From Armatimonadota bacterium (GTDB lineage Bacteria > Bacillota > Desulfotomaculia > Desulfotomaculales > Nap2-2B), in assembly GCA_023511535.1 (NCBI GenBank), contig JAIMBK010000008.1, positions 1 to 64,000 of the forward strand: 64,000 nucleotides of DNA. The letters run 5' to 3'. The notes beneath the pieces are model-generated. The model did no database searches. It saw only the letters and a program-made list of their open reading frames with translations, and was not told where the DNA came from. The translations under genes and the position numbers were made by a program. This document shows, piece after piece, positions 1 to 7,689 of the stretch. Within the stretch, counting starts at the first letter, position 1; the number at the start of each line of letters is the position of its first letter.

Positions 1-2
1 AG

Positions 3-101
3 GCGCGGGAGGAAGGGGTGAGCCTGAACCAGTACATAATCTACCAGCTTTCCCGTAGCCTGGGCAGGCAGGTTGCGGAAACAAAGACGAATTCTCTGTA
101 A
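3..101 (+). CDS. C-terminal fragment of a HicB/ribbon-helix-helix-like protein
   Basis: This reading frame is open from the window edge and stops at TAA 99-101, giving about 32 residues. The visible segment EEGVSLNQYIIYQLSRSLG matches the ending typical of HicB-family antitoxins and related ribbon-helix-helix DNA-binding proteins, where 'GxSLNxYI' precedes the last helix. The N-terminal part lies outside the window, so a toxin partner cannot be assessed; none follows downstream. The family call rests on one short motif and is tentative. Confidence 0.55.
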   Translation, partial: AREEGVSLNQYIIYQLSRSLGRQVAETKTNSL

Positions 102-359
102 ACCTTCGGATAATGCGGCCTTTCCGCCGTGTTCAGCTTGCTTCCGCTGTGGTGGGCTGGGATCCCTCGGTTACTACTTAAAATTAAGTAAAAATTTTTT
201 AAATGGTAGACCGCTATCGGGAGGATTTTGTCATCGGGGCGGCGAATACCTTCTAGGAGAACGGACTGAAGGTAGACAAAGCTTTCATTAAAAGGGGTAG
301 TCCGTTGTCCTAGAAGAGGTTTTTTAGAGGTCTTGGTGGTAAAAACCCAGTAATATCAA

Positions 360-435
360 GGCGGCATACCCAAGTGGCTAAGGGGACGGTCTGCAAAACC
401 GTTATTCTCCGGTTCGAATCCGGATGCCGCCTCCA
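360..435 (+). tRNA. tRNA-Cys (anticodon GCA)
   Basis: A complete 76-nt cloverleaf is visible. The acceptor arms GGCGGCA (360-366) and TGCCGCC (425-431) pair perfectly. The anticodon stem-loop ACGGT-CTGCAAA-ACCGT carries GCA, and the T-arm is CCGGTTCGAATCCGG. The discriminator is T432, as usual for bacterial tRNA-Cys, and CCA is encoded at 433-435. The 258 bases before it (102-359) show no convincing gene; the 72-residue ORF at 73-291 has no family signature and no good ribosome binding site. Confidence 0.97.
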
Positions 436-512
436 TTATTTTTTATTTGCAAAAATAACCCCTCCGGCATAATCCCAGATCAGCTTCGTTTTTCCCCGCC
501 CTCCTGAATTAA

Positions 513-1229
513 TTATTTATTCCGTCGTTTTTTTAAAATCAACCAGGCCAGGGCCAGCGCCGCCGCGCCCCCCATTGCGGGAATGCCTGCAGATCTGCCA
601 ATAGATCCGTAGGAAACGGACTTCCCGGTTTCAGGAGGGGAGGAAGCAGGATCGGCGAATTCAGTAGAACATTGCGAATCAGTTTCGGACAGCGGGTAGA
701 TCTGTTTGCTTGCTCCCGACCTATCTTTTACAAAAACTGCCCCCTCTTTGAAGTAAAATTCGTTTTCCTTCCCGTTGCTGTTGATGTACCACTGCAGGGC
801 CGCCATGTCTCCCGGCCATTTGTCCGGGGCCACAATTTTTAAAGTTTTATAATCCAGGGAAGAAACTTTATAGATGCCCCACTTAATTGCATATCTCTCG
901 CCGTTTTGAACCAGGGAAAGAACAAGTTTGTCGCCCTGGTTGATTTCCTGCCCGAGCCACGCCAGGTCGGATTCTTTAACTTCAACTTCGATCAATGGTT
1001 TTGTTGGCTTGCCGGAAATCACCTTCGCTACGCTTACCTCAAGGGTATTTTTCCCGGTCTTTTCCACCTTTCCAAGAACAAGGCTATCCTGGTCACCGTG
1101 GGTAATCCTCCACAGCATGTCGGCGGCAAAGGCCGGCCAGGCTGTTGCTATGGATACTACCAACAAAAAGAGAATTAACAACATGTAGGCTTTGTGCACA
1201 GGGTTCATCCTCCCCTGAAAATTTTTCAT
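513..1229 (-). CDS. exported, C-terminally anchored hypothetical protein
   Basis: I do not recognise this 238-residue protein. It begins with a long positive/hydrophobic stretch (about residues 13-36, ending WPAFAA), which looks like a signal peptide. The middle (about 37-185) is hydrophilic with alternating beta-like segments. A second hydrophobic helix, AALALAWLILKKRRNK, closes the protein, giving a single-pass anchor with a short basic cytoplasmic tail. Four glycine/proline/serine-rich residues stretches precede that anchor and resemble a flexible stalk. It is divergent from its neighbours and has no operon partner. A role outside the membrane is inferred from topology only. Confidence 0.6.
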   Translation of the reverse strand: MKNFQGRMNPVHKAYMLLILFLLVVSIATAWPAFAADMLWRITHGDQDSLVLGKVEKTGKNTLEVSVAKVISGKPTKPLIEVEVKESDLAWLGQEINQGDKLVLSLVQNGERYAIKWGIYKVSSLDYKTLKIVAPDKWPGDMAALQWYINSNGKENEFYFKEGAVFVKDRSGASKQIYPLSETDSQCSTEFADPASSPPETGKSVSYGSIGRSAGIPAMGGAAALALAWLILKKRRNK

Positions 1230-1452
1230 AATAAATAGAGGGACCGGAGGTTCGTCAGAGAAACTCTCTTAAGAATAGACGTAATTGAAAATTGTGTGGT
1301 TCCCTTTGTTAACCAGCTTTTTTAATTTTTTCAACGGCGTCAGTTCATTAAGGCAGAACATACAAATATATCCCGGCCGGGATAGGGCCGTTGACGGCTT
1401 TTTTGTGATATACTTTGTGGTATAATACTGCCCGAAAGCAAGGGAGAGCGGC

Positions 1453-2235
1453 TTGTTGAAAATCTATGAAACAACCTGCCAGAGCGCTCTGAACCGTTCG
1501 AAGATCCCCGGGATGGACTACTGCTTGAATCCTTACCACGGCTGCAGTCACGGCTGCATCTACTGTTACGCCGGTTGCATGACGAGGTTTAGCGGCCTGA
1601 AGGAGGAGTGGGGCTCCTTCGTTCAGGTCAAGAGCAACTTTCCGGAGCGCCTGGCCGCCCAACTAAAAAGGCCCAGGCGGGGTACGGTGATGCTCTCCAG
1701 TGTCACCGACGCCTACCAGGCTGTCGAAAGGAAATACGGCCTGACGCGTGCGTGCCTGAAATTGCTGTCCCGGACCGGGTTGAGGGTGTCTATTCTAACC
1801 AAGTCCGACCTGGTGTTGCGGGACCTGGATATTTTAAAGGAGCTTGACAATGTCCGGGTGGGTTTTACCATTACTACTGCTGACGAAATCCTGGCCAGGC
1901 GGTTGGAGCCGGGCGCGCCCCCTTCTTCCAGGCGTTTGAAAGCGATCGAAAAGCTGGCCGGGGCGGGGATAAAAACCTGGGTTTTTGTGGCTCCCATTAT
2001 CCCTGGTTTGACCGATGCGCCCGGGGACATAAAAACTTTAGTCCAGGCGGCAAAACAGGCCGGGGCCCGCGAAATACACTATGACCCGTTTAATTTTTAT
2101 CCTTCAGCGGCGGCCAGGGTTAAAGAATTGATCAGCAAAAGTTACCCGCGCTCAAGGACAGTTTTTGAAAGGGCCTGCCGCGATCCTGACGGCTATGCAC
2201 GGCAGGTGAAGGCTGTCTGGAACGCTACTTTATAA
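1453..2235 (+). CDS. SPL-family radical SAM protein
   Basis: 260 residues starting at TTG 1453, with GGGAGAG five bases upstream. The motif CSHGCIYCYA contains the CxxxCxxC triad that binds the [4Fe-4S] cluster of radical SAM enzymes. The preceding 'CLNPYHGC' and the later 'VTDAYQ' stretch are typical of the spore-photoproduct-lyase-like branch (Rv2578c type) rather than of true SplB, which is longer. These proteins are often annotated as DNA-repair-related, but their substrate is unknown. A close paralogue starts at 63654 near the other end of the window. The family call is firm; the function is open. Confidence 0.85.
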   Translation: MLKIYETTCQSALNRSKIPGMDYCLNPYHGCSHGCIYCYAGCMTRFSGLKEEWGSFVQVKSNFPERLAAQLKRPRRGTVMLSSVTDAYQAVERKYGLTRACLKLLSRTGLRVSILTKSDLVLRDLDILKELDNVRVGFTITTADEILARRLEPGAPPSSRRLKAIEKLAGAGIKTWVFVAPIIPGLTDAPGDIKTLVQAAKQAGAREIHYDPFNFYPSAAARVKELISKSYPRSRTVFERACRDPDGYARQVKAVWNATL

Positions 2236-2251
2236 TCCCCGGGGTGGTTGG

Positions 2252-2827
2252 TTGGAGAATTTGCTTGCCGCGCTGATTGAAGAACCGTTAAGGTTGATCA
2301 AAAAATACTACGATCCGGAGTCAGAACTATACTACATCCTGGTCGAGCACGGGAAAGCCGTCGCCCAAAAAGCGCTGGCGGCGGCGGAGAAGGCCCGGCG
2401 CTTTCATCCCGACCGGAAGTTTCTCGTCGAAGCCGCCATGTTGCATGACATCGGCATCTTTTTAACGGATCTGCCGGAGATCGGATGCAAAGGGAACAAG
2501 CCATATATCTGCCACGGTTGCCTGGGTCGCGAGATTTTGGAAAAAGAGGGATTGCCCGCCCACGCCCTCGTTTGCGAGCGGCACGTAGGCGCCGGGATAA
2601 ACAGAGAAGAAATTATCGCGCGGAATCTTCCTTTGCCGCCCCGGGAAATGGTCCCGGTTACCCTGGAAGAGCAGATTATTTGCTTTGCCGACAAGTTTTT
2701 TTCGAAAAACAGGAGATCGCTTCATCGGGAAAAGACAATCGCTGAAGTCAGGCGGGAACTGTCCCGTTACGGTTCCGGGCAATTGCTGCGGTTTCAGGAA
2801 TGGGCTAAACTTTTTGCCGACGTTTAA
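2252..2827 (+). CDS. HD-domain phosphohydrolase
   Basis: 191 residues from TTG 2252, 16 bases after the radical SAM gene and probably co-transcribed with it. The segment AAMLHDIGIF carries the His-Asp doublet of the HD metal-dependent phosphohydrolases. An upstream His in 'VEHGKAVAQKAL' and a downstream His in 'CERHVGAGI' complete the usual metal ligands. Length and layout resemble the TIGR00295 type of small HD proteins, which hydrolyse phosphate esters, often on nucleotides. No regulatory domain is visible, so the substrate cannot be named. Confidence 0.8.
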   Translation: MENLLAALIEEPLRLIKKYYDPESELYYILVEHGKAVAQKALAAAEKARRFHPDRKFLVEAAMLHDIGIFLTDLPEIGCKGNKPYICHGCLGREILEKEGLPAHALVCERHVGAGINREEIIARNLPLPPREMVPVTLEEQIICFADKFFSKNRRSLHREKTIAEVRRELSRYGSGQLLRFQEWAKLFADV

Positions 2828-2915
2828 CTTTATTTTTAATGTTCGAGAAGTATTTCCTTGTCCTTGTAAGCAAGGACCTCGAAAAAATCAAAAACCTGAG
2901 GAAGAACGGTTGCCC

Positions 2916-3587
2916 ATGAACATTGTTAAGGTCATTGCCGACCTGCACGAGCGGGAGTCCGGAGTAATTGAACACTTAGAAGCAAGGGGAGCAGAAATAA
3001 CCGTCGAGGCGCTGCCTGTCGGCGACTATATTTTGAGTGAGCGGGTGGCGGTGGAAAGGAAGACTGTTCCCGACTTCCTTGCTTCGCTGACGAAAAAGCG
3101 CCTTTATCGCCAGCTCGATGCTTTAAAAGAAAACTTTGCCCTTCCGGTAATCCTGATTGAAGGAAGGGAATTGTACGGTATCCGCAAGATCCACCCTGAC
3201 GTAATCAGGAGCACCCTTGCGTTGATTGTGGTTAATTACTGTATCCCGGTAATCTTTACGCAGGATTCCCGGGATACGGCGGGCTTTTTATACGCTGCCG
3301 CCTGCCAGGAGCAAATGGGCAGGAAGCAGAAGATCTCCCTGCGCGGCGAGAAGAAACCCATGCTGCTGGAAGAGCGTCAGCGCTACCTGGTGGAGTCCCT
3401 GCCGCACATCGGGCCGGAACTGGCAGAGAGGTTGCTCAGGCACTTTGGAAGCGTCGACCGGATTGTGCGCGCCACCGAGGAAGAATTAAAGGCCGTGCCG
3501 CGGATCGGGGTGAAGAAGGCCAGGGAAATCAGAAAGGTTTTTACCGGGTTGTTTTCCGGCCCGGATCCCGGCGCGCCCGGCGGGTAG
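2916..3587 (+). CDS. ERCC4-domain nuclease with C-terminal helix-hairpin-helix (XPF/Hef-like)
   Basis: The ORF track opens at 2685, but the homologous part begins at ATG 2916 (TTG 2910 is an alternative; GAGGAAG at 2898 serves either). The protein has about 223 residues. Residues 1-140 form an ERCC4 nuclease fold with the signature VERKTVPDFLASL, which includes the ERKxxxD active-site motif, preceded by GDYIL. The last 60 residues (LPHIGPELAERLLRHFGS, then VPRIGVKKAREIRKVF) are two helix-hairpin-helix repeats for binding branched or gapped DNA. No helicase domain is present. This architecture is typical of archaeal and eukaryotic XPF/Mus81 proteins and rare in bacteria. It probably cuts branched DNA. 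Confidence 0.85.
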   Translation: MNIVKVIADLHERESGVIEHLEARGAEITVEALPVGDYILSERVAVERKTVPDFLASLTKKRLYRQLDALKENFALPVILIEGRELYGIRKIHPDVIRSTLALIVVNYCIPVIFTQDSRDTAGFLYAAACQEQMGRKQKISLRGEKKPMLLEERQRYLVESLPHIGPELAERLLRHFGSVDRIVRATEEELKAVPRIGVKKAREIRKVFTGLFSGPDPGAPGG

Positions 3588-3748
3588 CCGCCGCAACTAA
3601 TCAGCGGTCCCACCAAAAAGCAGGGTGGGATCGAAAACGATGGGTGTTGGAAAGCCGCGCTACTCTAATGACCGAGGCTGAGCAGGAGTGCGTGGTTGCT
3701 ATTGAAATAGAGAAGTTGGAAAATGCGTCAAAGAAAGGTGGTTTTTCC

Positions 3749-4981
3749 TTGCGCGCGGAAATTATTTTCACCGGCACCGAACTTTTGCTGGGCCACACTT
3801 TAAATACAAACGCCCCGTACCTCCAGCAGGTCCTGGCTTCTTTGGGGATCGACCTCTATTACCAGGTGACCGCCGGGGACAACCGGGAGCGCCTGGCCCG
3901 GGCCATTACCCAGGCCCGGGAGCGGGCTAACCTGATCATTATCGGCGGGGGCCTGGGGCCTACCGAGGACGACGTGAGCAGGGAGGCGCTGGCGGACTCC
4001 CTGGGAATTTCTTTACAAATGAGTGAGGAGGCCTTGCAGGTTGTCCGGCGTTTTTTTGATGAACGCGGCCTTTCCATGTCTGAAAACAACTTAAAACAGG
4101 CCCTGGTGCCGGAGGGCGGTATTGTCCTGGACAACCCCATCGGCACCGCTCCCGGGGTTATTTTAGAGCACGAAGGTAAAACCTACCTTCTTCTTCCCGG
4201 TCCCCCCTCCGAGTTCCGCTTAATGGTCGATCGTCAGGTAACTCCGTATTTATTACAAAAACTGGGCGCGCAGCGCCAGGTGATTCGGTCAAGGGTTGTA
4301 AAACTTTGCGGGATTGGCGAGTCCACGGTCGATCAGCAGCTTGGCGAACTGCTGCACAGCGCCAACCCCACCGTGGCGCCTACCGCCAAATACGCGGAGG
4401 TGCACTTGAGAATCACCGCGAAGGCAGACAGCCCGGAGGAGGCGCGCCGGATAAACGCCGCCATGGAGGAAAAGATCCGCCGGCGGCTGGGCAAGTATAT
4501 TTTCGGGGCGGATGAAGAAACCCTGGCCGGCGCGGCCGGCAGAGTATTTTTGGAGCGCGGGCTGACTCTGGCCACGGTGGAAACCTTCACCGGCGGCCTG
4601 CTGGCGCACCGGTTAACCGGAGCGCCCGGAGCGGGGAGCTTTTTTAAATTCGGCTATGTCCTGGGCGAAAACCGCCGCAACTGGCCGGTTGCGCCTTCCG
4701 CCGGCAGCGGGAAAGAAACGGCTGAACAGCTGGCCGCCTGGGGAAGGTCCGCGGCCGGGGCGGACGTCTGCGTGGCTATTACAAAGCAGGCGGAAGACGG
4801 GAAACAGGAAAAGAGCCTGCCGGGGGCTACGGTTTATCTTGCCACCCGTCTGGACGAGCGGGCAGGGGGCCGCCAAAGCAGGTCCGGCGAGTTCTATATC
4901 TGGGGCGGACCCCTGGACGTCCAGGAGCGCGCCGTCCAGGTCGCCCTTGCCCTGTTGTGGCGGATGAAAGACGCGAAATAA
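3749..4981 (+). CDS. cinA: CinA-family protein with degenerate C-terminal domain
   Basis: The homologous start is TTG 3749, preceded by AGGTGG at a good distance; the upstream part of the ORF (from 3644) is not conserved. At 410 residues it has the usual CinA length. Residues 1-170 form the MoaB-like COG1058 domain (FTGTELLLGHTLNTN, IIIGGGLGPTEDDVSRE), linked to ADP-ribose pyrophosphatase activity. The C-terminal PncC-type domain, which deamidates NMN in other CinA proteins, has lost its signatures: AESCTGG reads VETFTGG, and TGIAGP reads TKQAED. I infer that the NMN deamidase activity is absent. Confidence 0.9.
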   Translation: MRAEIIFTGTELLLGHTLNTNAPYLQQVLASLGIDLYYQVTAGDNRERLARAITQARERANLIIIGGGLGPTEDDVSREALADSLGISLQMSEEALQVVRRFFDERGLSMSENNLKQALVPEGGIVLDNPIGTAPGVILEHEGKTYLLLPGPPSEFRLMVDRQVTPYLLQKLGAQRQVIRSRVVKLCGIGESTVDQQLGELLHSANPTVAPTAKYAEVHLRITAKADSPEEARRINAAMEEKIRRRLGKYIFGADEETLAGAAGRVFLERGLTLATVETFTGGLLAHRLTGAPGAGSFFKFGYVLGENRRNWPVAPSAGSGKETAEQLAAWGRSAAGADVCVAITKQAEDGKQEKSLPGATVYLATRLDERAGGRQSRSGEFYIWGGPLDVQERAVQVALALLWRMKDAK

Positions 4982-5133
4982 GCGCTCGCCGGCACTCCTA
5001 CCGGATAATTGTCAATTGATCAAAACCCTCCTCGCAGGTTGGCATTTCTAACTGCACATACTTTGCTTTGATCACTTTTTCGCCCAAATTTCTATGGAAT
5101 TTATTTATTGATTTATTATAAGCAATTTGCTTG

Positions 5134-5162
5134 TTGACAATACCCTAGTAACATGCTATGAT
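5134..5162 (+). promoter_or_regulatory. sigma-A promoter of iscR operon
   Basis: TTGACA (5134-5139) and TATGAT (5157-5162) are separated by 17 bases, close to the ideal vegetative promoter. It lies in an AT-rich intergenic region directly before iscR, and one operator-like repeat overlaps its -10 box. Confidence 0.8.
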
Positions 5163-5198
5163 ATCGTTAAGTCATATCCGAGTAATTTACTATAGTAT
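5140..5198 (+). promoter_or_regulatory. two operator-like 25-bp repeats (putative IscR/Rrf2 sites)
   Basis: Positions 5140-5164 and 5174-5198 share 18 of 25 bases, with the common pattern ATAYCC-AGTAA-CTAT-TAT and imperfect dyad symmetry. The first overlaps the -10 box and the second lies just downstream. Their spacing is 34 bases, about three helical turns. They stand directly upstream of a gene for an Rrf2 regulator, so autoregulation is the likely role. This is inferred from position and symmetry only. Confidence 0.5.
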
Positions 5199-5238
5199 CA
5201 AAACCTGAGATTTTAAAATTTAAAAGGCGGGGGATGTC

Positions 5239-5676
5239 ATGCGGTTCTCGACGAGGGGTCATTACGGTCTGAAAGCCATGTTCGACCTGGCTCAGCATTA
5301 CGGAACCGCTCCTGTTCCTTTAAAAAGCGTTGCCGAAAGACAAAATCTGTCCGTGCAGTATCTGGAGCAGCTCATCGCCATGCTTAAAAAGGCCGGGCTG
5401 GTAAAGAGCGTGCGTGGCGCCCAGGGCGGCTACATGCTGGCGTACAGTCCGGAGGAAATCAAGGTTGGGGAAGTCATCCGCGCCCTGGAAGGGCCGGTGG
5501 CGCCCGTGGACTGTGTGAACGAATTTGATCCGAAGGAGTGTGATCAGGCCGATTTTTGTATTACGCGGATAGTTTGGGAAAAGATAAGAAATAGCATTGC
5601 GCAGGTAATGGATTCGATTACCCTGGCCGACCTGTGCCGGGAGGCAAAAAGAAAGAAAAAATTGGAAAAGAGTTAA
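5239..5676 (+). CDS. iscR: IscR/Rrf2-family Fe-S-sensing transcriptional regulator
   Basis: 145 residues. The N-terminal winged helix-turn-helix begins with MRFSTRGHYGLKAMFDLAQ, the standard Rrf2 opening, followed by QYLEQLIAMLKKAGLV and the wing segment RGAQGGYML. The sensor region holds three cysteines (DC-VNEFDPKEC-DQADFC), as in IscR-type [2Fe-2S] proteins. It is the first gene before iscS, the classic location for IscR. It probably senses Fe-S supply and controls iscS and iscU; the operator-like repeats upstream fit this. CymR-type proteins lack the cysteine trio, so IscR is the better name. Confidence 0.9.
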   Translation: MRFSTRGHYGLKAMFDLAQHYGTAPVPLKSVAERQNLSVQYLEQLIAMLKKAGLVKSVRGAQGGYMLAYSPEEIKVGEVIRALEGPVAPVDCVNEFDPKECDQADFCITRIVWEKIRNSIAQVMDSITLADLCREAKRKKKLEKS

Positions 5677-5701
5677 AATCTAAAGAGGGGGTTTTAAGTC
5701 A

Positions 5702-6925
5702 GTGCGGAGAGTTTACTTCGACCACAGCGCCACCACGCCCGTTCATCCCCGGGTGGCCGAAGAAATGTACCGCTTCCTGACCGACAGCAATTACGGCAAT
5801 CCCACCAGCCTGCATTATTTCGGCCGGATTGCCCGCCAGGCGGTAGAAGAAGCGCGAGAAAAGGTGGCCCGGGCCATTGGGGCCGATCCCCGGGAAATCG
5901 TTTTTACCAGCGGGGGGACGGAGTCCGACAACATGGCCATCCACGGCATCGCCTACACCAACCGCAACCGGGGAAACCACATTATCACCAGCGCCGTGGA
6001 GCACCACGCCGTGCTGAACACGGTCAAGGCGCTGGGCAAACAGGGCTTCACGGTGACCATCCTCCCCGTCGACCAGTACGGGATGGTGAGCGTCGACGAG
6101 GTGGCCGAGGCCATTACGGATAAAACCATCCTGATTACCATCATGCACGCCAACAACGAAGTGGGCACCATCATGCCCATTGCCGAAATCGGAAAGCTGG
6201 CCAAAGAAAAAGGAATTATTTTCCACACCGACGCCGTCCAGAGCTTTGGCAAAATTCCCGTCAACGTGGACGAGCTGGGGGTGGACCTGCTGTCCATTTC
6301 CGGGCATAAATTTTACGGACCGAAGGGCGTCGGTGCTCTTTATATCCGCAAGGGGACGCGCTGGAAACAAACCCTCTTTCACGGCGGAGCTCAGGAGCGC
6401 CTGCGCCGGGCCGGCACCGAGAACGTTCCGGGGATTATCGGGCTGGGCAAAGCGGCGGAACTGGCCGTGGAAAACATGGCGGCGGAAAACGAAATGCTGC
6501 AAGCCCTGCGCGACAAATTAATCCGGGAGGTTAAAAACCGCTTCAAGCACGTGCGCTTGACCGGGCATCCCGTATTACGCCTGCCCAACCACGCCAGTTT
6601 CTGCTTTGAGTATATCGAGGGCGAGTCGATGCTGCTTAGCCTGGATATGAAGGGCGTCGCTGCTTCCAGCGGTTCGGCCTGCACTTCCGGGTCCCTGGAG
6701 CCCTCGCACGTGCTGCTGGCCATGGGCATCCCGCCGGAGGTGGCCCACGGTTCCATCCGGTTGACGCTGGGCAAGGATAATACGGAAGAAGACGTGGATT
6801 ACTTCCTGGAAGTAATGGAACCAATCGTGGAAAGACTGCGTTCCATGTCGCCGTTGAGCGAGGAAACCGGCTACGATCTGGACAGGTGCAACGGGTGCCG
6901 GATCAGCCACACCTGCCGGGCCTAA
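5702..6925 (+). CDS. iscS: cysteine desulfurase
   Basis: 407 residues from GTG 5702, 26 bases after iscR. It is a PLP-dependent class-V aminotransferase fold enzyme that releases sulfur from cysteine onto an active-site cysteine. Visible landmarks are the N-terminal VYFDHSATTP, HHAVLN, the PLP-lysine motif SGHKFYGPKG and the catalytic-cysteine loop SSGSACTSGSLEPSHVL. The last 12 residues add three further cysteines (CNGCRISHTC), which standard IscS lacks and which could bind metal or receive sulfur. It supplies sulfur to IscU and probably to MnmA, both encoded next. Confidence 0.95.
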   Translation: MRRVYFDHSATTPVHPRVAEEMYRFLTDSNYGNPTSLHYFGRIARQAVEEAREKVARAIGADPREIVFTSGGTESDNMAIHGIAYTNRNRGNHIITSAVEHHAVLNTVKALGKQGFTVTILPVDQYGMVSVDEVAEAITDKTILITIMHANNEVGTIMPIAEIGKLAKEKGIIFHTDAVQSFGKIPVNVDELGVDLLSISGHKFYGPKGVGALYIRKGTRWKQTLFHGGAQERLRRAGTENVPGIIGLGKAAELAVENMAAENEMLQALRDKLIREVKNRFKHVRLTGHPVLRLPNHASFCFEYIEGESMLLSLDMKGVAASSGSACTSGSLEPSHVLLAMGIPPEVAHGSIRLTLGKDNTEEDVDYFLEVMEPIVERLRSMSPLSEETGYDLDRCNGCRISHTCRA

Positions 6926-7008
6926 GCCGGATTAACACAGTACGAATCCACCGGTAACGCCAGGTATAGAGCCGGGTAAACGAGCCGGGTAAGAGCTGAC
7001 AATAAAAA

Positions 7009-7026
7009 CGCCGGTTAGGACCGGCG
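7009..7026. other. perfect hairpin between iscS and iscU
   Basis: CGCCGGT-TAGG-ACCGGCG is a 7-bp perfect stem. Read on the - strand it is followed by TTTTTA, but no - strand gene ends here. On the + strand the run after the stem is not U-rich. It may be an mRNA processing or stability element between iscS and iscU. The remaining bases of this 257-bp gap show only the heptad repeat. Confidence 0.4.
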
Positions 7027-7129
7027 ATAAAAAGAAACTAACGGAACCTGCGGGATTCAAGCAGCGCTGCTCTTGGTTTACGCGTTTCAAGGCAGGCTGC
7101 TGGACCAGGGAAGAGGGAAGAGGGTCAGG

Positions 7130-7162
7130 CCCCTAATTCCTGATTCCCAATTCCTATTTTTA
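7130..7162 (+). repeat. CCTAATT-type heptad repeat before iscU
   Basis: The run CCCTAATTCCTGATTCCCAA and its continuation consist of degenerate seven-base units of the CCTAATT type. It ends just before the iscU ribosome binding site (AGGGGAGG). The same kind of run precedes fliF, the DUF2179 gene and hisD in this window. Confidence 0.6.
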
Positions 7163-7182
7163 GGGGAGGCGGAGAAGTTCAG

Positions 7183-7554
7183 ATGTATTCGGAAAAAGTG
7201 ATGGATCACTTTGCCAATCCGCGCAACGTGGGGGAAATACCGGATGCCGACGGAATCGGGGAAGTGGGCAATCCCGTTTGCGGCGACATTATGAAAATTT
7301 ACATCAAAGTTAAAGACGACGTCATCACGGATATTAAATTTAAAACCTTCGGCTGCGGGGCAGCCATCGCCACCAGCAGCATGGTGACGGAAATGGCCAG
7401 GGGGAAAACTCTGGAAGAAGCAATGAAATTAAGCAACAAGCAGGTGGCCGAAGCCCTGGACGGTCTTCCTCCACAGAAAATGCACTGCTCGAACCTGGCC
7501 GCGGACGCCCTGCACGCGGCAATTGCGGATTACCGGAAAAAGCATTCGGCCTGA
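7183..7554 (+). CDS. iscU: Fe-S cluster scaffold protein
   Basis: 123 residues with ATG 7183 and the ribosome binding site AGGGGAGGCGGAG. The three conserved scaffold cysteines are visible in GNPVCGD, FGCGAA and MHCSNLA, and the metal-binding Asp is next to the first. The opening MYSEKVMDHFANPRNVGE is diagnostic for IscU/NifU-N. It assembles [2Fe-2S]/[4Fe-4S] clusters using sulfur from IscS. Neither an IscA nor HscA/HscB follows in this operon; the window's IscA-like protein is the selenoprotein at 19245. Confidence 0.95.
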   Translation: MYSEKVMDHFANPRNVGEIPDADGIGEVGNPVCGDIMKIYIKVKDDVITDIKFKTFGCGAAIATSSMVTEMARGKTLEEAMKLSNKQVAEALDGLPPQKMHCSNLAADALHAAIADYRKKHSA

Positions 7555-7689
7555 AGAATTACATCTTTAAAGAGCGAGGGGATTTTCTGGGGAAGCGTTC
7601 GCTCCCTCCCCGTTGCAGCCTTATGTTCTCGAGAATCCCGTTCGCCTGTTTTCGTTCCCTGCCGGTGCCGCGAAAAAACTGTTTCCGGG

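Noticed and set aside
73-291. 72-residue ORF before tRNA-Cys
   Set aside because: No ribosome binding site, overlaps the end of the HicB-like frame, no recognisable sequence.
1391-1426. Promoter TTGACG...TATAAT before the first radical SAM gene
   Set aside because: The spacing is 24 bases, too long; only the TATAAT is convincing.
5699-6502. 267-residue ORF on the - strand opposite iscS
   Set aside because: Antisense shadow; His/Gly/Val-rich and no start region.
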